The notes beneath the pieces are model-generated. The model made no database searches, was not told the DNA's origin, and saw only the letters and a program-made list of their open reading frames with translations. Positions 50,360 to 59,964 of a stretch of DNA of 64,000 nucleotides are shown here, in pieces (position 1 is the stretch's first letter; each line of letters opens with the position of its first letter). The stretch is from Rhizophagus irregularis (taxonomy: Eukaryota > Glomeromycota > Glomeromycetes > Glomerales > Glomeraceae), in NCBI RefSeq assembly GCF_026210795.1, contig NC_089439.1, forward strand, positions 4,712,001-4,776,000, in the 5' to 3' direction. A program made the position numbers and the translations under genes.

Positions 50360-50533
50360 AAAAAAAAAATTTAATGTAATTATGATAATAAAAAATTTAA
50401 GACTTTATTAAGTAAGTTAAAAAGTATGTTCCGCATGCAGTCAAATGAGTGAAATGATGACTGTGGAACGATGTTACTAAATTCACGTTTGCCGTATTAA
50501 ATTGATATAAATGATATGTCATATGGGCGGATT

Positions 50534-50930
50534 CAGCGCACAAAAAGTTTTTGAAAAAATACCGGAAATTTTCCGAAAAAATCAAAAAATTCCATTTTTT
50601 GCATCGGAACATGTGACTGGAACCAATAAAAAAAAACTTTTTTTATTTAATTGGCAATTCGGCATAAATTCTAAAGTCTCAAATATTTTCATTATGTCTT
50701 TATTACAATATGGATTTAAGCATTAAAGAATTAATAATAGCTTGACTCAAGAAAATGAGAATTAATATTTTAACGTTTTTATTATATATTAATAAAATTC
50801 CGGCATTCATAAAATTTACCGGAAATTTGCTGTGCCATGTCCGAAGAAATTCCGGGTTTAAAAAATTTTTACGGATTTATCAAAAAGCTTTCGGAAAATC
50901 CGGCAAAATTTAAATAGATTTTGTGCGCAG
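50534..50930. mobile_element. hAT-like non-autonomous element (397 bp)
   Basis: Ends are CAGCGCACAAAA and TTTTGTGCGCAG (terminal repeat CWGCGCACAAAA), with weaker inverted similarity inside (CCGGAAATTTTCCGAAAA against CCGGATTTTCCGAAA). The flanks GGCGGATT (50526-50533) and GGCGGATC (50931-50938) are an 8-bp duplication with one mismatch. An 8-bp duplication and a CAG-type start are typical of the hAT superfamily. No coding capacity. Confidence 0.75.
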
Positions 50931-50938
50931 GGCGGATC

Positions 50939-51559
50939 GGTGACAAATAACAGGTGACAAATAAGTTTTAGACAACAAGTCCCTCAGATAAATAGTGTTT
51001 GGGTAATATATTCGGCGTAACCTGTCACACATTTCGGACCGGCCTTTTGTAGTTAGCGCATTAATCTTCTAAAGTACCAATTGACAACTATCATTTATAT
51101 AATATAGTACAACATAATAAATGACTAGCCTAAATTTAGCCAACTCTAGGATTTTTATTTCTTTCATATGATTATATTTTATAATTCTTATTCTGAAAAG
51201 TTCAAAAATTAATCCTAGTTATGTATCATTTAAATTTAAATTGTTTTTATGACATTTGAACTTAGTTTTATACATTTTATTAGTAAACTTTTACTTTCAA
51301 AAAATTTTCTTTGACTGTAAATGAATAAAATGGAAATATAAAATGTAAATTGAATCAATTGAATAAAAGAAAAAAGCGATGAGAAATTACGTCTTTATCT
51401 ATTTTCTTTTAATGAGAATATAAATAATGCTCCGAAAAGGTCAAATCGAATAAGGTTTGAGAATATATTCGAATTCGACCCGAATGTAAAAAAATCAAAT
51501 TCGAGTTACCGTATATATAGCACTGACTAAAATGATACCCCGGATATAAACCAATTTTG
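50939..51559. other. no gene recognised
   Basis: AT-rich spacer between the hAT-like element and the R1 repeat that follows kelch copy 2. Confidence 0.45.
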
Positions 51560-51752
51560 ATGAAAATATTGTTATTCGTTAGCATCGTGCGTTATCATAT
51601 TTAAAAGTTTACTCATTCCATATTGAGATTTAGATATAAGTTTCATTAAAAAGTTTTACAACCCAGTTTTTGAACCCAGGTTTTAGCTTCTGGTTAGATC
51701 TTGTATAAACACTTAAACTACTACTAGTTTGGACCAAAACCGAACTAGTTAA

Positions 51753-52339
51753 TTGCCGATCCGCCTAAAAACGGCACTGCGTTACTAATAAAATTCGGGG
51801 ATAATAGCGATAATAAAAAAAAGCATTTTTTGCATCTCGCGCGCGAAATAAGTTTCACCCATTTTACAAACAGAAATATCATAAAAACAATATTTTCTTT
51901 CATTTTATGACAAGTCATATTTGCCAAAAAATTTTATAATTATATTTCTGTAACTGGTTTTCTTCAACTTTCACTTGTTTTTAATAATAAAAATATTTTA
52001 AAAAAGCTTTTAAAACCAACTTTAGAAGCTAAAAATTATAGGTTTTTATTGTAAATAATGCAATATAGTAAAATGAAATATTGAAATTTCGTATATTTTA
52101 AGGTGTAAATCTGACGCGCGCGCATAGTAAACTCATTATTTTGCATACGAATGTATAACTTTTTTTTGCAAATTCGTTTTTTTCAAGTATTTTTTCAGTA
52201 TATCATATGATTTTTTTTTTATAGTCAATATGTCATCTATGAGATATCCTTTTTTGAAGTTTGTGTTCTAGCACAAAATCGGCAAATTTAACCCCGAATT
52301 TTATTAGTAACGCAGTGCCGATTTTAGGCGGATCGGCAA
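51753..52339. mobile_element. MITE-like inverted-repeat element, family A, copy 2 (587 bp)
   Basis: Same family as 33073-33537 but in opposite orientation. It begins TTGCCGATCCGCCTAAAAAC and ends with its reverse complement. TTAA flanks both ends (51749-51752 and 52340-52343). It sits inside repeat R1 downstream of kelch copy 2. The same R1 site downstream of copies 1 and 3 is empty and reads GTTGAACC or GTTAAACT, so the inserted sequence plus one TTAA (or TA) is exactly the difference. It carries about 100 bp more interior sequence than copy 1. Confidence 0.92.
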
Positions 52340-52436
52340 TTAAACCATTTAACATCCCTCGTTTTAATATGTTTTATCATTACAATATCATATCTTTACG
52401 ATATTAAAATGATATCAAAATGATATCTTAAAAAAT

Positions 52437-52893
52437 TTTTACGATATAAATAAAATTTTTCCGATATCAAATTTTAGATAAATATTTTATAACTTGTTTC
52501 TTTTATATCTTTAATGTTTATAAATTTGTCTTTTTAACTTTTTATTTTTTAGGATAGATATTAAATTCTAAGATTTTAGTAGGGATGATTAGGTTTTAGT
52601 CACTAGATTGTAAGGTATATAATGTAGTCAAATCTGATGTCGTTACATTTTATGTCTTAGATAGTTTTCTGTCCAAATAGGTTTTAACATTAATTAGGTC
52701 TAGAATAGAGTCTGGGAAGGATAAAGTATTTATTTTATTTCTTTATTTGTAATGTGTCTTTTGTTCTTAAAAATACTCTGTAATAGGGTTGTCTCGTGAT
52801 TTGCACGGATGGCTCTAAGTGTCTTGTCAATTATGGATTTTATTTAACATATCCTAATAAAGATGCATTACAGTTTAAAAAAAAAAAAAAAAA
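52437..52893 (+). mobile_element. retroposed insert with poly(A) tail (457 bp)
   Basis: Flanked by 14-bp perfect direct repeats ATATCTTAAAAAAT (52423-52436 and 52894-52907). It ends in a 17-A tail preceded by AATAAA at 52856-52861, 15 bases upstream. The kelch copy 1 flank lacks this insert at the same point. This is the signature of target-primed reverse transcription of a polyadenylated RNA. I see no open frame, so it is a 5'-truncated cDNA, a SINE-like element or a UTR copy. The source gene is not in the window. Confidence 0.85.
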
Positions 52894-53229
52894 ATATCTT
52901 AAAAAATGATATTATTAACGATATTATTTAATATCTTTATTATATTAATTATAATATCCAAAATGATATCGTTAGGATTATTTTAACGATATCGGTTAAA
53001 TTTTTAGGGTTTATGTAAAACATCACTCTGAATAATTGCTTTTTTTTTATTTTAAATCTGAAAACTTCCCGATATATTTTTTTAATTAAATAATAATTTT
53101 TTTTAAAATAAAAAATTACTATTACAGATTAGAAGGAAGCAAATTTAAAAAGGTTAAAATATCTGGTCATATAGTATGTTCAATCATGTTATATGTGTAT
53201 TTTATTGCCTATCTAACATTCTATAAAAC

Positions 53230-54743
53230 TTAACAGTTAATTGCATGTTTAGCTTGGGGAGCATATATAATAGTTCTCTTTTTACGATATAATAAGTAAC
53301 TAACAGATATAATAATTATTACAGTTGCAATACCACCAGTTGTTCCACCTATTATTGCTGCATGAGCTGCTCCAGGTGATTTAGTTGGATAGGCTAGTGG
53401 AGTAAAATTTTTAACCCACTTGTAATTATTTTTTTCTCTCACGTCAATCATATGGATTTGATCACTTAAAACAGTACTTTTAGTAGTAGCAGTACGGTAA
53501 TATCCTAAATAATATAATAATTTGAAGAAAAATTGAATAAACTTAATTCAAGTAAAAGCAAGATTTCATCAATATAAGTTAATTCATACCAAATGCAATA
53601 ATCATATAATTTCCAACAAGAGTAGCCGTATGTCCACTGAATGGTGCAGAGCTAGGTGCATAATCGATATTAGGAATGGACCATGTAAAAGGGTCTACTT
53701 TGGTGTCTAAAACTGATATTTGATCGGGAACAGGTCCTATATTGTTTACTCCTCCATAAATAATAATAAGGCCATCTTGTGCTAGAAAATTATTTAACCC
53801 AATTTATCAAAAATACTTTATTTAATCTAATATATGTATTTTTTAAAATTGATATATACTTAAGACCGTTGTGTGAAAATATCTAGGTGATGGTTCAATT
53901 CCACTTGTACTCTATGAATAGTTGTGTTGTAACAAATTTTGTGCATTAAGTAGCAGAGAATAAAAAATTGGCATAAATACACTTCTCCTTTACAAAATTA
54001 TTTACCATATTTCTCCATGTTCCATCATTAGTATTATATATATAAATATTCCGAAACTTGTGTTAATATAATAAACATACAGTCAATTAAAATCATTGCG
54101 TATCTAATAATGATAAAAATAAATCAAAATAGTCATACATTAAACGATATATCACCAATGTTACTTTTGCCGATATAAGCAATTCTTCCATCTGGTAATA
54201 AGATCGCCGGAGCAAGATACGTTATATTCAAACCAGACGATACTGAACCCCAGCTGGTAGTATCTATAATAGCCATCATATGTTTATTAACATCATAACG
54301 ACCATATACATATATATATGATCCATTTTTATTACAAACTGCTGATGACCATCGAACATTGGTTTCTAGTGTACTCGGAATCCACTCTTGGTCATTAATA
54401 ATAAAATTGTAGTAAGAAAAACCTTCTTCAGAAATTCTAAAAATTAGAAAGATCGTATCTTTGTTAGGACCACAAATAGTTGATATCCCATTAGAATGAG
54501 AATAAATTTGACGAGCATCGATACTTAAATCAACTATTGGTAAAGTAGAATCCAAATTAAAAGGTATTGAAACGTCTAAATAAAAAAAATCATTGGTACC
54601 ACTATATTTTTTTGTCATTCCACCAAGAAAATAAATTTTATTGTCCATATAACTTGCGGTGTGACTAACACGTCCAACAAGTGTATAAGGACTAGTAATA
54701 ATTAATTGTGAAAAAAAAAAAAGAATATAGAATATCGAGGCAT
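53230..54743 (-). CDS. kelch-type membrane protein, copy 2 (frame break in signal peptide)
   Basis: Predicted exons: 54743-54139, 54056-54006, 53911-53860, 53781-53590, 53504-53230. Exon lengths 51, 52 and 192 are identical to the other copies, and exons 2-5 stay in frame. Kelch motifs, transmembrane helix and HAINC end are kept; the Ser/Thr stalk is almost gone. The ATG at 54743 leads into a 12-T run that puts the propeller out of frame; downstream the frame is open and the next in-frame ATG is at 54648. One conserved YD in exon 2 is YN. A full-length secreted product needs a different T count, so it is either a young pseudogene, a slippage allele or an assembly error. Confidence 0.72.
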
Positions 54744-54899
54744 TTGATTAAAAATGTCACAAATACATTTAATATGATGTTTAAAATAACAAATTAAACA
54801 CATTCATTTGGTAATATGGTACAAGTCCACAACAGTGAAAAAAAAATTTTTATTTATTACGAGCGATAAAGTATAAAATAATGACGCAAACAATACTAA

Positions 54900-54917
54900 A
54901 AGGTTTCGCGAAACCTT
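54900..54917. promoter_or_regulatory. perfect 18-bp palindrome upstream of kelch copy 2
   Basis: AAGGTTTCGCGAAACCTT, identical to the copies upstream of the other two kelch genes, here 157 bp before the ATG. Confidence 0.5.
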
Positions 54918-55139
54918 AAAATAAGTCACCACACTACTAGGTATAAAGGAAAAATCAAAATACAATATACGAAAATAGGGAAATAGGTGAGATGTGAAAT
55001 GGACAAAATGGCGAAACTAAATGTAATAAAAACCTTATCGTGTTGCCTGTGATACTGTGTAAGTTAGGTTTTGTTACACATTTAGCTTCCTTATTAATAG
55101 ATACATTTGTATAGTATGATCTGCAGAGGATGAATGAAA

Positions 55140-55900
55140 TATGGCAAGCCGAGTTGGACTAAACTATCAGGGTGAAAAATCAAGCATGGATTGATATTTT
55201 TATCTATCCATCATGCTTGATGTTTATCTATCACATGCTTGAGTTTTTACAGACGGACAGCACGAATATGGCAAGCCGAGTTGGACTAAACTATCAGGCA
55301 TGGATAGACAAAATGTCACATTATGTCTGACATTTTACCTGTTCATACTTGATGTTCATCTGTCCGTGTTTGATGTTTATCTGTCATGTGATTGATATTT
55401 TAACTGTTCGTACTTGATATTTGGTTCGTCTGTAAAAACATCAGGCATGAACAGATAAAACATCAAGCACGAACAGCTAAAATATCAAGCACGGACAGAT
55501 AAAACATCAGATAAAACATCAAGCATGTAGCATGATGGATAGATAAAAATATCAAGAATATGACAGATGAGTATATATATATATATATCCCTATAAAAAT
55601 GAAATGTGTTAAATTTGTGTTCATGTGTAAAAAACGTCCAAAAAAGCACCATTTTGTCCGATTTATGTCTTATTACAAAAAAGCAAAAATTAAACAAAAT
55701 GGTGCTTTTTTAGACATTTATTACACATGAGCACAAATATTAAACAAATTTAACTCATTTCGTTTTTATAGGTGGTATCAGATAGAATATCAATCTGAAT
55801 ATCAAGCATGAACAGGTAAAATGTCAGAACATTTTGTCAATCCATGCTTGATTTTCATCCGGCCAATGCCTGATAGTTTAGTCCAACTCGGCTTGCCATA
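55140..55900. mobile_element. composite inverted-repeat element (761 bp) with 7-bp target duplication
   Basis: The ends TATGGCAAGCCGAGTTGGAC and its reverse complement are terminal repeats of about 30 bp. The flanks AATGAAA (55133-55139 and 55901-55907) are perfect direct repeats. A second copy of the left terminus starts at about 55267, so the left end is duplicated. The interior has many copies of a GACAGATAAAACATCAAGCA-like unit on both strands. It lies upstream of kelch copy 2, about 220 bp beyond the shared palindrome. No coding capacity. Confidence 0.8.
55589..55773. mobile_element. nested foldback element (about 185 bp)
   Basis: Within the larger composite element, a left arm CCCTATAAAAATGAAATG... 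and a right arm ...CATTTCGTTTTTATAGG are near-complements over about 80 bp each, including AAAAAAGCACCATTTTGT against ACAAAATGGTGCTTTTTT. The whole can fold into one long hairpin. Termini resemble those of the 58.8-kb element (CCCTATAAAAA). A (TA)n tract borders its left end. Confidence 0.7.
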
Positions 55901-55907
55901 AATGAAA

Positions 55908-56241
55908 CCTATCGATTTTGAAACATATAGTATAGTAGAATCATTTTTAAAATATGATCATCATATTGCATACGTATTTCTTTGTAACTCGATAACAGCA
56001 ATCAAAAATATGTCGAAAAATGTAATAGGGATGCTTTCATTATATGTCAAAAATATGTGGAAATATAATAAATTAAGCACAGATATTTTTGTCATCTATC
56101 AAAAAATTTAAAATACTATATAATTTTTAATAATATTATCTAATTCTAAGTTTAGATCTATTCTCATTCTATACCGCATTATAATAAAATTCATTTAAAA
56201 TATAACATCGATTTTCTTCATCATGGTCAGTATTGTATTAC
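55908..56241. other. no gene recognised
   Basis: AT-rich spacer between the composite element and the microexon array. An open frame of 69 codons at 55902-56111 has chance-like composition. Confidence 0.45.
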
Positions 56242-57572
56242 TTAAAACCACCGTAATTCTTCAGGCTTCTGTAAGATAAAAATAAAATAAATGTTAGTAG
56301 CATTTCATTAATAAAAAAAATAGCTAAAAAATTAAGTTTCTAAAATCAAAACTTACCATCCAATCCACCCAAAAATCAGAAATCCATTTCCTATAAAAGG
56401 AGAGAAAAAGTAAACATTAATATTTCCCTTAAAAAAATTTAGTTTCAAAAATTTTGAAACTCACCATCCAATCCATAGTACATGAATCGGATCCATTCCG
56501 TCTAAAAAAAGAAAAACGTTAATCAAAATTTTTTATCATTTAAAATTTTTTTCCCAAAAAAACTTACCTTCAACCTAACAACATAAAAATCACTCAGTTT
56601 ATATAATACCGAGAATCCTAATAATTAAGTCAAAGGAAACCTACAAAATGAAAGAAAACGTTACTGTAATTAACATCTTTTTACAAGGGTTCTGAAGACG
56701 GGAGTCCTACAAAAAAAAATAAAACAGGTTAATAAAAATTTTTTTAATGAATTTTCAAAAAAATTTTTTTTCGATACTCACTTGGCGAATCTGGTGTTCA
56801 CGTTAGGACCGATTTCCCTATAATAAAGGAAAAAAAGGGTAAAAAAATTTTTTTTTCTTTGAATTCCTATTTTTGAAACTTACAGTATTTGGGATTTTGG
56901 TTTTCCACATCGGGACCAATTTCCCTACAAAACAGGAAGAAAATAGTAAAAATTTTTTTCTCTAACAGTTAATGTTCCGAATTTCTTTTTCCATTACCTA
57001 GGATTCCAGTTTCCAAGTCGGAACTGATTCCTATAAAATCAAACAAAAATAGAGTTAAAAAACTTCTTTTGAGTTTCAGATTCTTCGTTCGAAATCTATC
57101 TGGGATTTCTATTGAAAGACGAGCAGTAAAATTTAGTTTAAACATTTATTTATTATTTAAGTGAACTGAAGATTGAGAGCGTTTGCATTGAGAAAGTTAA
57201 AGAAAAGAATGCAGAAGCTGCTCAACAACATAAGAATGAACTTGTAAGCGAGACGGTCAGTTTCTAATTTAGAGCCAATTTCCCTACAAAAATGGAATTT
57301 TTATTTAAAGTTTCAAATTTCTGTTTTCAAAACTTCAAAGCTGGTTTCTTACCGAGATCCTACGTGTCCAGGCCATCTAAAAAAAGAAAAAAAAATTAGT
57401 AATTGTTTTTAAAAGATGAAATTTTAAAAAAACAATCCACCAATAAAGAACCAAAAAGCTACCTAAAAGGAGAAAAGAAACGAAATGTTAATAATTGTTT
57501 AGTTAAAGAAATAGGTTAAACCCATTCCTCCTTACCAAAATCCTTGTCCAAAATGTTCAAATTTATGTCCGT
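56242..57572 (-). CDS. candidate multi-microexon gene, tandem cassette array
   Basis: The minus strand carries about 13 small cassettes, most between a TTTTATAG/TTTTGTAG-type acceptor and a GTAAGT/GTGAGT-type donor: 57572-57536 (37 nt), one near 57462, 57376-57353 (24), one from 57283, 57030-56998 (33), 56924-56884 (41), 56817-56782 (36), one from 56706 (22 or 42), 56640-56610 (31), 56574-56568 (7), 56501-56465 (37), 56390-56357 (34) and a terminal 56268-56242. The last four join in frame to a Trp-rich end (MDPIHVLWIGWKWISDFWVDW, then MKPEELRWF). Several middle cassettes encode related EIGPDVE-type blocks. I find no start codon or single frame through the whole array, so it may be alternatively spliced or dead. 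Family not recognised. Confidence 0.4.
57150..57245 (+). pseudogene. coiled-coil coding fragment inside the microexon array
   Basis: On the opposite strand to the cassettes, an AAG acceptor near 57159 is followed by about 28 codons (LKIESVCIEKVKEKNAEAAQ, then QHKNEL) ending at GTAAGC. The composition is a charged heptad-like helix, unlike its surroundings. It may be one exon of another gene inserted here, or chance. Confidence 0.3.
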
Positions 57573-58119
57573 CTAAAGAAAATGAAAAAAGTGAGGGAAA
57601 AAGAAGTATGAGAGAGAGAGATAAGGGAAAACGAAAAGAGGAGAAGAGAATTACAAAAGAGAGGGAAAGGGAAAATGAGAAAGGAAAGTTCGCCGAAAAA
57701 ATAAATTTTTTAAACTTTAGACCTTTTTTTTAGTTATACTAAATCACGTGATGCACGTGATTTACTTAATTCAACTTTATCAATCTTTGTACTAACTTTT
57801 GTTCACTTTGAGAAATAAAAATAAAAATAAAAATAAAAATCAATCTTTATTCGTTATGCTAGTTTTCAAACCGAGTTTGATCAATCTGTTCTTTAGTTAG
57901 TTATGTTTAGTTGAAACTTTTTTATTTTCATTTCAATTTATAAAATTTACAATATTTATTTATACACCAATTTACACCATAACTCTAGAATTTTTCTTAA
58001 TTTATACTCAAGTTTATAATGGCACAATATGAATTATTTTTTGTACTAGCTTTTCAAATACAAATGATACAATAACTAACAAAAGAGTCGTGTAAGTCAT
58101 CGAATTTGGTGTATTTACA
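57573..58119. other. spacer with purine run and AAATA repeat
   Basis: 57590-57700 is a plus-strand purine-rich run (GAGAGAGAGATAAGGGAAAA), which is the upstream side of the microexon array. (AATAAA)n occurs at about 57815-57842. A long TCACGTGATGCACGTGATT inverted motif lies at 57744. No exon. Confidence 0.45.
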
Positions 58120-58359
58120 GATGATAATAATTCTCTTGAAGAATATCTCAGTTCGCCTATTGAAAAGGTTGATATACTTGCACATTGGAAGGCAAAATCA
58201 AAAGATCTACAATGTTCCAAGTGAACAAATGTTTAGTATAGCAGAGTTTACAATAGATCCAACAAGAAATCTCTGAATCAAGAAAGAGTTCGTGCATTTC
58301 TTTGTCTTATAACTTGGTTCGCAGCAGGGTTAATTGAAGAAGATCTTATAAAAAAATAA
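58120..58359 (+). pseudogene. hAT transposase C-terminal (dimerisation) remnant
   Basis: The frame starting at 58120 encodes LEEYLSSPIEKVDILAHWKA, matching the hAT pattern YLxSPxEKxDxLxWWK. After an internal deletion and frame changes it resumes with MFSIAEFTI and then NQERVRAFLCLITWFAAGLI up to a TAA at 58359, the typical hAT end (ERV-A-L-CL-W...GL). The segment with MAxDYLxIxATS is missing. Clearly dead; it could be a relic of an autonomous partner of the hAT-like elements in this window. Confidence 0.75.
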
Positions 58360-58798
58360 AAAATGCATACTGCAATAAATAATAAAGTTTATTCTAGTAT
58401 TCTGAAAGGATTGGGTCAAACCCAGGTTATTGACCCGACTCGTATTTAGGGGTCAGGTTGGTCACACGATTTGATGACCTGAACTTGTCGAATCGGGTTA
58501 TACACCCGGCGACCTGAATCTTTTATTATATTTTTAACTAAAAATTAAAATTTTTTTATACTAAATACAACTTGACAGGTTGAACTCGGGTTATCTGAGT
58601 CAGACTATAATTGGGTTAAGTCGAATCCGGGTCATTACTTTTACGCTCGGGTCAAGTTTGAATATACCTCAAAACTTGACCTGACTCGACAGTCGACATC
58701 TTTGGAACACTTGAGAGTGAGTTATTCATTAAATCTTCATTAGTATCATTGAAATAAATTGAATTAATTACAGTATTATTTATAACAATAAAATTACT
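58360..58798. repeat. GGGTCA/CGGGTT-rich degenerate repeat
   Basis: 58400-58690 has many short GGGTCAGG, TCGGGTTA, CGGGTCA and TTGACC motifs in both orientations, with GC above the surroundings. It looks like the body of an inverted-repeat element, but I cannot find clean ends or a target duplication. Confidence 0.45.
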
Positions 58799-59245
58799 CC
58801 CTATAAAAAAATTGGATACGTTTTTTATAAAGTTTTTATACGATTTTTTTTCCTTAGAAATAACGTATCATAATAGGATACGGAAAAATGCACAATTCCG
58901 TATCACTAAAAATATGGTTTGGATACGGAATTTGCACGGAATTCATATGGAATTTACATGATTTGATCACTGATTTTATCACGAAATTTATACGATTTGG
59001 TCACTGAATTTACTATTTGTATTACAGTTTACTATAATTATATTTACATAAATCTAATTTTACTTCATTAAATTAAATAAAAAATAAAAAATAAACAAAA
59101 TACAAATACATTATGAAAATTCACTCCTTATTAAGGCCACCTATTGCAACCAAAATTATCTACGGAATTTGTATACGGAATCTATAAAAACGTACATAAA
59201 ATGTATACAAAATGTATCCTTTCCGTATACATATTTCTTATAGGG
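58799..59245. mobile_element. CCCTA-terminated inverted-repeat element (447 bp)
   Basis: Ends are CCCTATAAAAAAATTGGATA and the reverse complement of CCCTATAAGAAATATGTATA, with ACT on both sides (58796-58798 and 59246-59248), a possible 3-bp target duplication. The interior repeats GGATACGGAATTTG-like motifs on both strands. Non-coding. The ends resemble those of the nested foldback at 55.6 kb and the element at 62.3 kb. Confidence 0.65.
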
Positions 59246-59289
59246 ACTCTTAGCTATTATTTGGCTTTAATATTATTTATAAATATTAA

Positions 59290-59520
59290 AATTTTGTTAT
59301 TCGTCAGCATCACGTGTTATCATATTTAAAATATCAAAGTTTACTCGTTCCACATTGAGTTTCAGTTATAAGTTTCATTATAAAGTTAGATTTCAACCCA
59401 GTTTTCGAACCAGGTTTTAGCTTCTGGTTAGATCTTGCTTAAGCACTTACTTAAACTACTACTAGTTTGGACCAAAATTGAACTTGTTAAACTATTTAAC
59501 ATCCCTCGTTTTAATGTTTT
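59290..59520 (-). repeat. repeat R1 downstream of kelch copy 3
   Basis: Reverse-oriented copy of the R1 block that follows kelch copies 1 and 2, sharing TTCGTCAGCATCACGTGTTA, CAAAGTTTACTCGTTCCACA, GGTTTTAGCTTCTGGTTAGA and TTTAACATCCCTCGTTTTAA. It has no family A insertion, so it serves as the empty site for that element. Confidence 0.8.
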
Positions 59521-59571
59521 ATCATTACAATATGATATCCTAAAAAATGATACAGTATTATTAACTTCAAA

Positions 59572-59687
59572 TCACCGGGGGTGGTCATTACCGTTAGCCG
59601 GAATTATCAATTTTTACCGGCACTATATTTTTTTAATGCTGGTCGATCGTCATAATTTCAGTCACCGGTGATCATCACCCCCGGTGA
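59572..59687. mobile_element. small inverted-repeat element (about 116 bp)
   Basis: Bounded by TCACCGGGGGTGGTCA and TGATCATCACCCCCGGTGA, imperfect terminal repeats of about 25 bp. It interrupts the flank of kelch copy 3 between TATTATTAAC and TTATTTAATATC, which are nearly adjacent downstream of copy 2. A clean target duplication is not visible. Confidence 0.65.
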
Positions 59688-59964
59688 TACTTAGAAAAAT
59701 TCTTATTTAATATCTTTATAAATATCCAAAATGATATTTTAACGATATCGGTTAAATTTTTAGGGTTTATGTAGAACATCACTCTGAATAATTGCTTTTT
59801 TTTTATTTCAAATCTAAAAACTTCTGATATATTGTAAAAAAAATTTACTATTACAGATTACTAGAAGCAAATTAAAAAAGGTTAAAATGTCTAGTCATAC
59901 TATATAGTGTTCAGGTAATCATGTTATATGTGTATTTTATCGCCCATCTATCACTCTATAAAAC

